54,477 nucleotides of DNA from Dimorphilus gyrociliatus (GCA_904063045.1 CAJFCJ010000076.1:146230-200706), one strand, 5' to 3'. Positions 1-11,200 are shown, counted from the first letter of the stretch. Notes: generated by a model not told the origin, from the sequence alone. A program made the numbers and translations.

Positions 1-708
1 TTAGGAAAAAGCTTTTGGGAAAGCATTTCAGATGAATTTTGCAATTTAGAATATTTTGTTGATTTTAACTTTGAATTATCTGAAGACATGAGCAGTAAGT
101 TTGGAAGATTTCTTGGAAATCAGACAAAACTACAGAAATTGAAGTTTTCTTTCAAATATTTGAATGGGAATACAGGAAAATATTTGTTTGCCAGTATTCC
201 AGAAAAATTTTTTAATTTAGAATTCCTAGAATTTTTCAACTGTCACCTATCTGAAAGTATGAGTATTGATTTAGGAAAGTTTATTGGAAATCAAAAAAAA
301 CTAAAGACTTTGAAAATCATTAGGGAAAACATGACTGGGAATTTAGGAAAATATTTATTTCATTGTATCACAGAGCAATTTCATAATTTGAAATAATTCT
401 CTGGTTCAAATTTGAGTGGAAACATAAGAAAATATTTATTTGGTTGCATCCCTGACTCATTTTGTAATTTGAAACATCTGGAATTCATAGATTGCTAACT
501 ATCTGAGGATATCAGCAGTGAATTTGGAACATTTATTGGAAAGCAGACAAAACTAGAAAGCCTGGATTTTTCTGGTACAAATTTGTGCAAAAACTGGGGA
601 AAAAATTTTTTTGGCTGCATCCCTGACACATTTTGTAATTTGGATTATCTAATTTTAGAATGTTGTCCACTGTCTAAGGATATGAGCACAGAATTTGCAA
701 CATTTATT
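1..708 (+). pseudogene. Leucine-rich-repeat gene fragment (relict NLR-like LRR)
   Basis: Frame 1 is open from the first base and encodes repeated units of about 57 residues (two LRRs each) with recurring elements such as GKYLF, IPxxFxNLExLEF, LSEDMS and FGxFIGxQxKL. In-frame stops lie at 394-396 and 496-498, but the same repeat resumes in the same frame after each, so this is a decayed coding exon rather than chance. Similarity stops near 708 in a T-rich tract. The repeat style (ribonuclease-inhibitor-like, 28-29 residues) resembles the LRR exon of the NACHT-LRR gene at 47-52 kb, so I read it as a dead paralogue. The left end is cut by the window edge. Confidence 0.75.
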
Positions 709-858
709 CTTTTTTTTAAATGTTTTTTTTCACTTTTTCCATTCTTTTATCTTTCAAAGTTATGTGTTAATCTATTATCATTTTCTTAGTATTAAATATA
801 CTTTTCTTTAGTTTTAATAAAATTAAAAAAACCTAATATTTTTATGGGTATGGTTTCA

Positions 859-3310
859 CCCCCATTCATTAGTCCTTATGGATAATCCATATATAGACCA
901 ATTCTCTGGTTTCCATATAGAGTTCATAATTGAAGTAGCTTCAAAATATTGCAACAAGTCTGCAAATTTTTCTTTTTCTGTAAGTTGAGATTTCAATCTG
1001 TAAAATGTTGGAGCAATGATATGAGCAGGCAGAAAAGGTAAAGCTATCAGCTTTCTCATGTCTCTCCAGTCCTCTCCTTTCTCCATATACTTTCCAGAGT
1101 ATCCAAGAGACTTGAAGGATCATAATTGTAAAGACAAACCTTAAAGGTTAAATTAAATGTTTTACCTGTATTTTCCTATATATTGCTTGCATAAAATGGA
1201 ATACACATCCATGAATTTGTGATTCTGGCGATATTTTGGATACAGCTCTCCACAGACCCATCTCAAAATTAATTGTTATCTTCTCAGGCTGTCACATGGC
1301 AGTCATGTTTCTGACACTGTGAAGAATGAAACATTCATCTGAAAGTAGTTAAAGAATGAATTTCTCAAAATTATACCTTAAATGCTTTTTTATAACTCTT
1401 TCTTTTCTTTCATGTCATAAAAATAAATGCTAATGGAATATGTTTCATTTCACCATCTTTTTTGACATAGCTGTGTATAGATAAGAGCTGATAAAAAGGA
1501 TCCTTTACCATTTTAAATGTCCCATCAATGAACCAGTGTTTTGACTGACCAAGTAAATTAAGTTGATGGCTACTACCAAAAATAAAAAGTCTCTCTTATT
1601 TCTTTTGGTTCACTTGGCCTTAGTTTTTGCCTTGTAAAATTAGCCACTCTTTTCAAATAATCAACATTTGGCAGAGAATCTGTTTCATTTTTGTGTTTTG
1701 AAAAAATTGTCTCTGCTAATCTTTCCCACCGGAACTTGTGTCAGTTTTACAAATATCTTTCAAATCTTTTCTGATTCTGATGTCACTGGTTAGGTGTTTG
1801 TTTTTACCATGAATATGTTCTAAACTTCCCTTGATGAATATTTTTCCTTGCTGGCGAATTCTTGCAGGGCATCTTTGTTTTTTAGTCCTCTTACTGCACA
1901 CCCAAATGATACTTTTTGAAGTTTTAGCTTTTATAGTGAATGAAAATCCATCATTTATTAAAATATCTTTTCCCATTTGACTTCCACCTTTAACTATTTG
2001 AAAGTTGTCATGCATAATTTCCTGGAAGTGTTCAATATATCCATTGTTCAATATTCCATTATCATTCACATTTGCATCCATCATACCTTCATTTGCATCT
2101 ACAACCACATCTTCATTTAAACTTTCATTCATTTCATTTCCATTCATCTGACAGTTATCAAAATTGCCATCATCACAAAACTCTGCCTCATTTGAAACTT
2201 GGTGACTTTCTTCATCTTCATTTTGAAGATTAGTTAAATTTTGTAATTTTCCATACACATCACCAGTTTCTACAATTTGATCTTCTGGTCTATTCATCTG
2301 AAGAAGTTGTACACATATATTTGTCAGCTATACTCTACAATAGAGAAATAGTATTGAACCAGTATTTTACTATGCAGATAGCACTGATAAAGATAAGCAG
2401 TAGTGACCTAGTTTCGCGTAGGGCAGTGCATACACATTATGCAGCAATAAAACCTATTAAATTATGTAAAGAATATTGCTATTTGCAACCTAGCATTAAT
2501 ATTACAATTTATTAATCCATACATTTATGATTTTCAACTAAAACTAGTTCAATTAATTATCAATTATGCTTCAATTAGATTATATTCACTACTTAACATG
2601 CATTAATCAGAAATACTTCCTCTGCATATGCTGATACTAAAATTACTAACTCAATCAATTGAATATCATTGTTAATATAGAATATAAGAACGATCAAATA
2701 TACAATCTACATGTTTTCTTGATTGTTGGACTTGTCCTACTAAAATTGTTACATCTTATGCAACTCTCCAACCTTCGAAACATGACCATATTTAGAACTT
2801 TTCTTTGTCTTAAAATGTTACTTTTGTTTTTATGAACATTGAAATTTGTGAACTATCAACCTTTAAAAGAATATATAAACCCTACAAAATTAACAGTTGA
2901 TAGTTCAGTTTTCTAACCGTCAGCTAGCTGCTTAAACCAGCTTGTTTAGAACTAGAAACTCATTTTACTCAATACATATTCTTTGGACGAAATACTGGTG
3001 TTTTGTTGATTCATTTCTACCGAAATTACATTTGTTAAACCACTTGTGGACGAACTTTAAAGGTTCTATTTGGATCAGTACTTTGGCAAATTGGTGAATG
3101 ATTGGAAAGGACGATTACAGTTGTGACGAACCAGAAATTCCTACAATTACAATACAACAAAGTACAGAAGGAATCTGTTTTTTTCACAATCCAGACAAAC
3201 AGACACCTTTGAATCTGATGAAATAGCTGAATATTTATAAATGCCATATTGAATATAGAATCATACTTATGACATATTTTTGATGAATAATTTCATTGCA
3301 AAGCAAACAT
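859..3310 (-). pseudogene. FLYWCH-MULE transposase pseudogene (Phantom copy 1)
   Basis: Pieces in order from 3310 downward: a short exon with a CxxC pair (about 3310-3265); a second zinc-binding piece (VCLDCEKN) at 3218-3167; after the LTR, an acidic N-terminal region and FLYWCH-like finger (GKDILIND, WVCSKRTKKQRCPA) at 2297-1716; the MULE catalytic segment (WFIDGTFK, DPFYQL) at about 1560-1430 with a stop and frame changes; the C/H segment (GCVFHFMQ) at about 1290-1165; and a C-terminal piece (WSIYGLSIRTN) ending at 859, just before where the catalytic Glu motif (VEGWH in other copies) should be. The middle catalytic Asp seen in intact copies (VLDFE, VVDFE) reads Asn here (INFE). The gene is clearly dead. 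Confidence 0.75.
2308..3166 (+). repeat. Solo LTR, same family as Ty3-type element 2
   Basis: It starts TGTACACATA and ends AAAGTACA and is similar along its length to the 5' LTR at 26499-27433, minus some internal sequence. It keeps a TATA box (TATATAAAC, about 2872) and, near its 3' end, an ATG-led reading frame (MIG then PTITIQQST) that in the full element is the start of gag. Flanks read GAAGT on the left and GAAGG on the right, a probable 5-bp target-site duplication with one change. It interrupts exon 2 of the Phantom-1 transposase, so it inserted after that element. Confidence 0.85.
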
Positions 3311-3583
3311 GACATTTTCTTCTGTCTTTCATATACAAAGAGTTAAATCTAGAATGATAATCTTTGCCCAAATATAATTATCAAAAAAAGCTTGACTTTC
3401 AAAGTAAATTCTTTCCAAAGTGAAAGTTAATTTCAGTTTCTTCATTTTTAAAATAGCTGTTAGTTTATGTTTCAACAGTGTTTTTTTTTGTAGGTTCCAT
3501 TATTATAGTTCCATTATTATAGAATTAAAAAAATATAATATTTTTATGGGTACAGTTTCACCCTGCATGGGTACGGTTTCACC

Positions 3584-4439
3584 TGCTACCTATTCTTTGG
3601 ACTATCAAATATCTTATCTGATAAAGTCAAAATTTTACAGTATATCCCTTTAACCCTGATTTTTTAAAAAGAAAATTAACAAGAGAGTGTTTAAAATGTA
3701 ATTTTTTTTATTTTTGAAATAAACAATTGCTTAAAAATGCAGTTTGTCTTTTTTGCAATAACTTTTTTGTAATAATTCCAATTCCATGGATATCTTTGTT
3801 TTCTTTATTTTTTGTAATCTTAATAAAGGAGTTGTATGGAAGAGTGAAATAATTTTTCTCCGTCTGTTAAGAACATTAGGTAAAACATCATTTTATTTAT
3901 TGGCACACAAATAATAAGATTTGAACTTTGATTCTCAATTGACAGAACATTAAAAGATTTCCCTTCAGTACAAGAGATTTAAGCTCCTTTCAAACCTAGC
4001 TAGTTGTGTCTGACTTTTTTTGAGAATAGAATCATAGCCCAACTTACGCAAAATTTTTACATACATTATAAATAACATCATCCAATTTCAATTCATCTTT
4101 AATTGAAAGGCAATTTTTATGAAAATTTGAAATTAAAAAGATTATGTCTTTAAGCAAATAAACATGTTTAAATGTTTTGAAAAAATCCCCTGAATAGACA
4201 GGTGTCATCATAGTTTTGCACTTTTGACAATGAGTATCTCTATTCTTGAGAAGATTATTGAAAAAATTTAAAACTGGAAAATATAAAATGTAATTATTTT
4301 TATATTGAAAACATAACATATTAATTACTTTTCAAAATTCTGTCTTCAGTAGCCATATTAAGCTTTTCTAATCTAAAAAGCAAAAACGAGAAATGTTTGA
4401 ACTATTTAATAAAGTTTTCATTGAGAAAAAAAATCTATT
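3584..4439. other. Intergenic sequence with one weak exon-like ORF
   Basis: Mostly low-complexity AT-rich DNA. On the minus strand, 4319-4044 is open, contains CQKC and later FHKNCL and NVCKNF, and ends next to a good splice donor (GTAAGT, about 4046). The Cys/His pattern weakly recalls the zinc-binding N-terminal exons of the Phantom transposases in this window. I cannot assign it. Confidence 0.3.
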
Positions 4440-5049
4440 TTACTTTTCCATAAATCTTTTTTCAAATTTCTGATAAACTATGTTTTGAAAATCACTGAAA
4501 CACTGCAATAATACCAGAATAAATATTACTGTTAAGCTGAAAACTGGGAATTAATGAGATGACACCTGATGTGTTTTATTATTAAGTATTAGTGTTTTGT
4601 TTTTTTTAAATACAAAGACACAAACCAAATATAGTGTAAGGTAAACAAGCAATGATGTTTGTAGTAACAATGATGAATGCAAAATAAGAAATTCTCATTG
4701 ATTTACTTTTAGATTCTTGTAAATGTTTTTGGGATGTTTGCAATGATGTTTTAACAGTGATAATTATGTTTACATAAAGATAGCAGATTGCAAGGCTAAT
4801 TAAAAATGTTGCTATGCTAAATATAAAAAAACTGTAACTCCATCCAATGTTTCGCTCATATTTCAGAAGAATATTAAAACATATTGGAGATTTACCAAAA
4901 AAGTTCTTGCAAAAAAATAAAAGGGTTATATATAGTTAATTGATTTTAGTAGGTATGTTTTACTTGGTTAAAATAAACTGGTATTGTTGCAATAAACCAA
5001 CAAATTACAATTATCATTAATGTAATTTTTACTCTTTTACGTTTGATAT
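4440..5049 (-). pseudogene. Rhodopsin-type GPCR fragment, TM4 to TM7
   Basis: Reading the minus strand from 5049, one exon encodes basic residues (KRKRVK) then a hydrophobic helix with ICWF (TM4) and ends at a donor near 4964. After a 58-bp intron a second exon starts near 4905 in phase and carries an extracellular loop with Cys, TM5 (beginning GWSYSFF), a polar third loop, and TM6 ending ACLPYTIFGL, which is the family's CxxP position. Past a stop at 4606-4608, a frame-disturbed TM7-like stretch (LNSNIY) and basic tail follow to about 4440. The upstream half (TM1-TM3) is absent: the reading frame runs straight into the LTR at 5050. Similar in style to the GPCR at 32.5-33.9 kb. Ligand unknown. 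Confidence 0.65.
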
Positions 5050-5684
5050 TGTACAACTTTGGTTATATTTTACATGCTTGAACTCTATTATTTTATGCAA
5101 CATATACATGTACATCTTAAAACCTATGCAAGAAAATGCTATAACATTGGCCAAACATAAGTCTGATTAGTCAGCTTGAAGGCTCATCTTTAATTACCAA
5201 TAAAGGTTTGGCCAAGTTATAATTTAATTAACTTGCCTAGGGTGTGGCCAAGTTATAATTCAATTAACCTTCCTAAATGTTGAACCTTGTAACATCCTGT
5301 TACTAAAGATAAATATGAACTACACATTTCGGCAACTGTAAAGTGATGATTGGATGTCAGAGACAAACCTCAAAGTATATAAATCCTCATTATTCTCATT
5401 TGGCATGCAGCTTCCATCTGGACCCAAGGACCTGGGAAAATCATCTGGAAACAACCTCCACTGGAACCATCCATCTACTCCTCAACATTGGAAGACAGTT
5501 TGGTAATTTGGCAACCTGCTATTACAAACTATCTACTCTGCTATCGAACTCTCATATTGTTACTTGCTTAAGTATTATTATTGCGAATAAACCATTTTAA
5601 TTTAAACATTTGTTTAAAGGTTCGAGTAGAACCAGTATTGTTATAACTTGCAAACGCATAGATTTTGCCAGCAAGAGCAGTACA
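5050..5684 (+). repeat. 5' LTR of Ty3-type element 1
   Basis: Begins TGTACAAC and ends GCAGTACA. It differs from the 3' LTR at about five positions that I could spot by eye in 635 bp. It holds a TATA box at 5375-5384 and an AATAAA at 5586-5591. The 85-codon open frame inside it (5343-5600) recurs in every LTR copy and is not treated as a gene. Confidence 0.9.
5375..5384 (+). promoter_or_regulatory. TATA box in LTR of element 1
   Basis: GTATATAAAT within the LTR, conserved in the 3' LTR and in the solo LTR at 45.1 kb, about 200 bp before the AATAAA signal. This fits a U3 promoter; the start site was not determined. Confidence 0.6.
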
Positions 5685-5688
5685 AATT

Positions 5689-5706
5689 TGGCGCAGTCGA
5701 CAGGAT
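5689..5706 (+). other. Primer-binding site, tRNA-Ser-like
   Basis: TGGCGCAGTCGACAGGAT lies four bases after the 5' LTR. Its complement ends in the CCA of a tRNA and resembles the tRNA-Ser site used by several insect gypsy-type elements (from memory). Element 2 carries the same first 15 bases at 27438-27452. Confidence 0.7.
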
Positions 5707-5744
5707 ATTCTTTTGGTTTATTCAAAAGTTTTGAGAAAGTAAAT

Positions 5745-7055
5745 ATGGCAGAAGGAGGAAATGGAAACGCCACTGGGGCAGTTACAGACTCTAACCCTTC
5801 AACCCCAGCAACTCCAACAATTACAATTCAGCCAGCAGGAATGTCAGAAAGGCAACAAAGACTAATTGAAGACTATGATAGATTGGTGAGTGAAATGAAA
5901 AGAAATCGAATCACAATTCCAACAGATCATGGAGATGGAACACATCACCCAGCACAGAACCCAAATGTTGATATCACAACAGTAATTCAAGCATTAAGGG
6001 CTGCTTGGGACCGCCCTCAAAGAACTATTCTCAAGTTGTATGATGGAAGCAAGGAGTGTTCAAAATTCAAAGAAGACTTTAATCAGGCATGTTATGCTTA
6101 TGGTTGGATAGGAGAAGATGTTGTGAAAGCAAATCTTTTAGATTATTTAACTGGTCCTGCAAAGGATTTGGTGTTGGCTCTGGATGGAGAGCCTACTGTG
6201 GAGGAAATATGGAAAGCCCTCCATGACGAATTTGATCTAGATCCTTTGGAGTATCAGGAGAAATTGCTTAACTTAAAGCAAATGAATGGCGAAAGTGTGG
6301 TTCAGTTTGTTAATAGAGCAAAGAAATTGATAAAGAGGTTTTCTCCACCTAGACCAATGGAACCACAATTGCTTGCAACTATGAAAGAAATAAAACTGAT
6401 GGAAGTTTTACAAAGAGGATTACAACAGGATATTCTACATTTAGTGTACACCTTACATCCTAAATGTCAAACATTGGCAGAACTATATGAGGCTGCTAAG
6501 CAAGCAGAAACTTCATTAAAACTAACTCAAAGAAAACCGATCACAATGGTGTCAAAATTGGAAACTCAACAAAGAAAAGAGACCAAAAAGACCCAGGTAA
6601 TCAGAAAAGATGCTTCTACAGAAACCCCAAATTTCTGGAATAGAAAGCATGTACCTGACAACAAAAATGCTACTAAAGAAAAGTTTTCAAGCCAAAAAGT
6701 CCAAAAGTATGCACCAACTACAACAAATAGGTATTATAAGAAAAATCAACCAGCAAAGACGATACTGAAAGAGGAACCTAAGCTACAAAAATTAGAAACA
6801 TTAGACAATGAAAGCATGTCAGAAAACGACGAAGTTCAAGATATTCTCTGTTTTTCAGATAGTGACGAATCCACTTGTCAGCTGTTACAAAGCAAACAAT
6901 CTGAGCGAAATGCTTCAACATTTATTGGACAATTTGAAACTAATACAGGTTTTAAGTTTGATGCCTTGATAGACTCTGGTAGTGACAGATCTTTCATTTC
7001 AAAAAAGGTATTAAGACAAGTTCAAGGAAAAGCATCCTTCCAGAACAAACTGTGA
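5745..7055 (+). CDS. gag: Gag with N-terminal half of retropepsin (element 1)
   Basis: The ATG at 5745 is taken as the start, though the frame is also open upstream through the PBS into the LTR. The protein has a Gly/Asn/Thr-rich leader, then a capsid-like region (YLTGPAKDLVLAL, WKALHDEFDLDP, QFVNRAKKL) as in retrotransposon Gag, a Lys-rich linker and an acidic stretch. Close to the end is the retropepsin active site ALIDSGSDRSFIS. No CCHC zinc knuckle is visible. The frame ends at 7055, in the middle of the protease; the rest lies in another frame downstream. Confidence 0.8.
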   Translation: MAEGGNGNATGAVTDSNPSTPATPTITIQPAGMSERQQRLIEDYDRLVSEMKRNRITIPTDHGDGTHHPAQNPNVDITTVIQALRAAWDRPQRTILKLYDGSKECSKFKEDFNQACYAYGWIGEDVVKANLLDYLTGPAKDLVLALDGEPTVEEIWKALHDEFDLDPLEYQEKLLNLKQMNGESVVQFVNRAKKLIKRFSPPRPMEPQLLATMKEIKLMEVLQRGLQQDILHLVYTLHPKCQTLAELYEAAKQAETSLKLTQRKPITMVSKLETQQRKETKKTQVIRKDASTETPNFWNRKHVPDNKNATKEKFSSQKVQKYAPTTTNRYYKKNQPAKTILKEEPKLQKLETLDNESMSENDEVQDILCFSDSDESTCQLLQSKQSERNASTFIGQFETNTGFKFDALIDSGSDRSFISKKVLRQVQGKASFQNKL

Positions 7056-7429
7056 AAAATGCTAGAGATGCTTCAGGAAATAGCATCGAGATATGTGGAG
7101 AAATCATTCTCAGACTTTATTTTAATGAAAAGATTATTAAACAACGCTTTCTGATCAACAAAATCATTACACAACAATGTATTATTGGGTGTGACTTTCT
7201 ACAACAAAATGGAGCTACCCTTGACTTTGGCAAGAGACAGATTATACTCCAGCCAGGTACAGAAAAGAATTACCCTGTTGGAACACAACACTTATCTTTC
7301 AAAGGGTTTTACCCAGTTCCTCTTATTATGAAAAAGAATGAGAGTCAAATACATACCNATAATATAAAGAAACTATTGCAGAAGACAGATTTGATATTGG
7401 CAATCCAGAGGTACCACCCTTGGAAATAA
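7052..7429 (+). pseudogene. C-terminal half of retropepsin, element 1 (shifted frame)
   Basis: Continues the protease in a different frame: it contains the flap-to-C-terminal signature (CIIGCDFLQQNGATLDF) that pairs with the DSG active site ending at 7055. One undetermined base lies at 7358. A frameshift from gag is normal for some retroelements, but here the shift falls inside a folded domain, so damage or an assembly error is more likely than programmed frameshifting. Confidence 0.7.
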
Positions 7430-8747
7430 CTCTTGAACCAGGTTCAACACCATATAGACAAAGGCCATATAGAATGCCTCCTCAAAAACAAGAAGAATGT
7501 AAGCAACAGATAGCTGAATTGGTAAAAAGCAAAGTTATTCAACCAAGCAAGAGCAATTGGGCTTCACCAATTGTTTTCGTAAGAAAGAAGGAAGGTAGTC
7601 TACGAATGTGTGTAGATTATAGAAAACTAAACAAAATGACAGTTAAAAACAAGTATCCACTGCCAAATCAAGATGATCTTTTTGACCATTTGGGAGGAGG
7701 AAATAAATTCTTTTCTACAATGGATTTGACAAGTGCATACCACCACATTAACATCAAGAAAGAAGATAGGTCTAAAACAGCATTTATTACACCTTTTGGC
7801 TTGTTTGAATTTATTAAGATGCCTTTTGGATTAACCAATGCCCCTCCTCATTTTAGTTATGTAATGAATTCATTTGTGCTAAAGGATGTAAAGCATTTGT
7901 GCCTAAACTACCTTGATGACATAATAATATTTACCAAGTCGCTGGACCAACATTGGGAAGCATTGGAGACCATTCTTCAACAGATTCAAAAGTACAATTT
8001 TAAGATTAAACTAAGTAAATGTGTGTTTTTGAAAGAACAAGTTCAATTCTTGGGACACATTGTATCAGAAAAGGGGATTGAAACAGATAAGTCCAAGACA
8101 GATAAATTATATAATTTACAGCCACCAGTGTTTGCAAATTCACTACTAAGCTTTGTTGCATTTTGTGGCTATTACAGAAAATTTATACAAGATTTTGCAA
8201 GAGTAGCTAAACCTCTGTATATGTTAATGAAACTACATGGGAAAAAGGATAAATTGCAATGGACTGAGGAAGCCAAGCAATCATTTTTCAAGTTGAGAGA
8301 TGCAGTAGTTAACCCTCCTGTATTACAACTACCTGATTTTGCTAAAGATTTTCACTTAACAACAGATGCATCGAATGTAGCTGTAGGAGGAGTTCTTGAA
8401 CAAGTTTATGTAGATGAGAATGGGAAGAAAACAATGAAACCCATTGCCTAGCTTCAAAACAATTCAACAATAATCAAATGAAATATGCAGCCTATCAAAA
8501 GGAAGCATTTGGTGTTTACTGGGTTGTAAAGAAATTTTTACATTACCTTCAAGACAAGCCATTCTTTTTATATACTGACCATCAGAGTCTAGTACAAACA
8601 TTTAAGCAAAACAAATTGAATGTCAGCACAGCAAAATGGGTCATGGCTTTAATGGATTTAAAATTTACAATTAACTATGTGACAGGACGAAAAAATAGAG
8701 CAGATGCATTAACAAGATTAGAAGAATATACACCCCAAGGAAAGTAA
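7420..8747 (+). pseudogene. pol: Reverse transcriptase and RNase H, element 1
   Basis: RT blocks in order: KxNWASPIVFVRKKEGSLR, CVDYRKLN, MDLTSAYHHI, MPFGLTNAP, and the catalytic YLDDIIIF at about 7910, followed by the thumb (QFLGHIVSEKGI) and connection (FCGYYRKFI). RNase H follows (TTDASNVAVGG, then YTDHQSL and ALTRLEE after a frame change near 8451). All key catalytic residues are present in one of the two frames. This is the Ty3/gypsy RT-RH arrangement. Confidence 0.85.
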
Positions 8748-8808
8748 CATTTGAAGAGCTAATTCATGGAAAGATCAAAAAGGAGAATTCTCCTCTATTT
8801 CAGTTAAA

Positions 8809-10120
8809 ATGGAACAGTATGAACATACACCAGAGTTAACTTTTGTAGCTACCAGTGATAACAGTGAAGAGAAAATTGATTTGTCTTCTGTTGACTTACA
8901 GTCAGAGCAAGAAAAAGATGTGAATTTAAAATCAATTAAAGAATATTTAACATTGGATGGTCAGCTACCTATTCCTTATTTTGGAACTTTTACACCTTTC
9001 ATAATGGAGATGTTTGTTCACAAGGAAATGATCTGGATTATCCTTGAAGAAAGAAACATTCTGGTTTTACCTGACCATTTGATGCTAACTCTGCTCCCTA
9101 AATTCCATAAAAATAAAATTCACAATCACCATGGACCCAGAATGACATTACAAATAATTACAAAGACCTTTTGGCACCCAAAATTAAAGATTATGATTGA
9201 GAATTCAATAAAGGATTGCACTTTGTGTGAACAAATGAATGGTAGGAGTAGAGTATACCCTTTGGTAGAAACCTTTCACCCTGCATCACCAATGGAGTTG
9301 GTAGCCATGGATATAATGGGACCCTTACCCATGGTTAAGTCATACAGATTCATACTTGTGATAGTGGATCATTTCAGTAGATACACAGTTTTATATGCAC
9401 TCAAACAGCAAACCAGTAAAGAAATTGCAAACCTTCTTTTCAACAGATTTTTTCCCATTTTTGGAATTCCAAAACAAAGTTGACAGATCAAGGAAGAAAC
9501 TTTGTTGGTAAAGCTTTTAAAGAGTTTATGAAGGTATTAGGTATTGAGAAAATCCAAACAACAGCTTATAGAAGCCAGAGCAATGGACTAGTTGAACGAA
9601 GAAATAGAGAAGTGAGGAAGGAAATCAATAAATTAGTGGTGGAAGAAAATCAGCATAACTGGGTTGCAAACCTACCCTTGATTCAAGCATTTTTGAATCA
9701 ATCACCTGTAGGAAGTACAAGACTACCACCCAGGAACTTCTTTTTGGCACCAGCACAAGAACACTGATTGATGTAACAATGCATACTACCTCTCCTGAAA
9801 CAAATGTACTATTTGTATTCAATCACCAGCAGCAATTAGTACAGTTAAGAGCTACAGCCTTCTGTAAATCCATCATGGCAAAAGAACAATATAGGGAAAG
9901 AAAGAATAGAAATCTCAATCTTCCAAAATATTTTGAGGTTGATGATGAAGTATTCTTAAGAAATGATGCTGCAAGAATTGCAATAACAAAAATCCCTTCT
10001 TTAAAATGGTTAGGCCCATACCGAATAACAAAAGTCAATCATCAAAAGTGGATATATGAAATACAAATGGATGATAATACATGCAAGTTGGTACATGGTA
10101 GCAGATTAAGACTAGCCAAT
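8809..10120 (+). pseudogene. Integrase, element 1
   Basis: It shows a zinc-binding N-terminus (HNHH region, then CTLCEQM), catalytic Asp in MDIMGP, second Asp in TDQGRNF at about 9483, and Glu in GLVERRNREV near 9590: the DDE triad of retroviral-type integrases. The C-terminal part has a GPY/F-like motif (KWLGPYRI, about 10005). Two frame changes (9480 and 9767-9779) break it. The frame then runs on without a stop into a second protease-like domain. Confidence 0.8.
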
Positions 10121-10149
10121 GAATCTAATAAGTTGGAAACAGGGAAAGA

Positions 10150-10852
10150 AGCAACAACAATCTTTCACCTTGTGGAGAAGGAAATAACACACCTCCAATA
10201 TCTTTCTCAGGTAGAAGGAAGAAATGACTTCCAATTCCGTTTGAAGAATCAAAAAGGCCAAGAAGTCATTGCCTTGTGTGACACAGGAGCATTGAGATCC
10301 TTTATTACTGAAAAAGAAATCAAGTTAATGGATGTTACAATTATGGATAAAGAAACAATTGGCTTACCAATTATAACTTCAGCTGATGGGAAAGCTTTAA
10401 AGCAAAAAGGAAGCGTAAAGCTGAATATCCAATTTGCTGGAGAAAGTATGGAACAAGAATTTATAGTTATGGAAAATCTAGACATAGCAATAATACTTGG
10501 TTGTGATTTCCTACAAACTGTGGGAGCAAACCTCAATTTTGAAGCTAAACAGTGTTCTCTCAAATTTGATAGAAGGAAAGGGAACCTGGCTGAAAGAATA
10601 AGGCAACCTCAACTAAACAAAGTCACTATAGCCATGATGGGACAGCATGACTCTTCATCAGAAAGTTCAGATAGTGATGACTCAGAGATGGAAGTTACTA
10701 ATTCTGATACTGGTTATGACACAAGCAATACTTTCAAAACAGACAGTAATTACAGTCTCAATGAACCTTCAAGCTCATCTGAAAGTGATGACACAGAAAC
10801 AAATAATGAACTGGATCAAAATACAGAATTCAGAGGCAAACATTATCTCTGA
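10150..10852 (+). CDS. Second retropepsin-like domain with acidic tail, fused after integrase (element 1)
   Basis: In the same frame as the integrase C-terminus there is a complete retropepsin-like domain: active site ALCDTGALRSFITEKEI, mid-domain GLPIITSADGKALKQKG, and distal AIILGCDFL. An acidic Ser/Asp/Glu-rich tail (SDSDDSEMEVTNSDTGYD) follows. It is far closer to the protease of element 2 (28.5-29.1 kb, CDSGALLSFITEKEI and SEMEVTDPDTGYD) than to element 1's own protease at 6.9-7.25 kb. I infer it was acquired from an element-2-like relative. Whether it is enzymatically active is unknown. Confidence 0.8.
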
Positions 10853-11200
10853 TAGAGAAGATGAAATACCTAGTTAGACGATGAGTCAATAATTATTGAA
10901 AGCGAAATTATTGATATAACCCATTCGGATAATGAGTCAATAATTATTGAAGGTGAAATTATTGACATAACCCATTCGGATAATGAGTCCCTCATAGTGG
11001 TAGATTCATCCAAGATGAGAAAGAAAATACAAGTGACACAGACAATGAGTCAGTCATATTTTTAGATGAGACTAAAATCATCTCTGAACAATTAGATTCC
11101 CAACAAGAAGTGGAACCACAATATATAGAGTTAGAAGATGGAATAACTATCAGAGTGGAACAACAACACAAAATTTTCAACCATTCAACTATAGCCAACA
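10853..11200 (+). repeat. Acidic-tail coding repeats, decayed
   Basis: A unit of about 60 bp reading ATAATGAGTCAATAATTATT then GAAGxxGAAATTATTGA and ACCCATTCGG occurs about two and a half times (10880-10995). It continues into sequence similar to element 2's SSEEE repeats and to the conserved end ATATAGAGTTAGAAGATGG (11133; element 2 equivalent near 29590). The segment is therefore the 3' limit of the element-2-like insert. It is frame-broken. Confidence 0.6.

Larger units (their letters stand above)
843..3583 (-). mobile_element. Decayed Mutator-like (FLYWCH/MULE, Phantom-type) DNA transposon, copy 1
   Basis: The minus strand carries all parts of a FLYWCH/MULE transposase in the same order as the intact copies at 34-37 kb and 41-44 kb, but broken. 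The right end (about 3541-3583) has two head-to-tail copies of a unit reading ATGGGTACGGTTTCACC. A matching unit at 843-860 has the same, not inverted, orientation, so the left end has been lost or rearranged. A solo LTR (2308-3166) sits inside exon 2. Family assignment is firm from the transposase; exact borders are approximate. Confidence 0.75.

Noticed and set aside
5343-5600. 85-codon ORF repeated at 5343, 13954 and 44891
   Set aside because: It lies wholly within the LTR, so it recurs because the LTR recurs. It has no domain, and it overlaps the TATA box.
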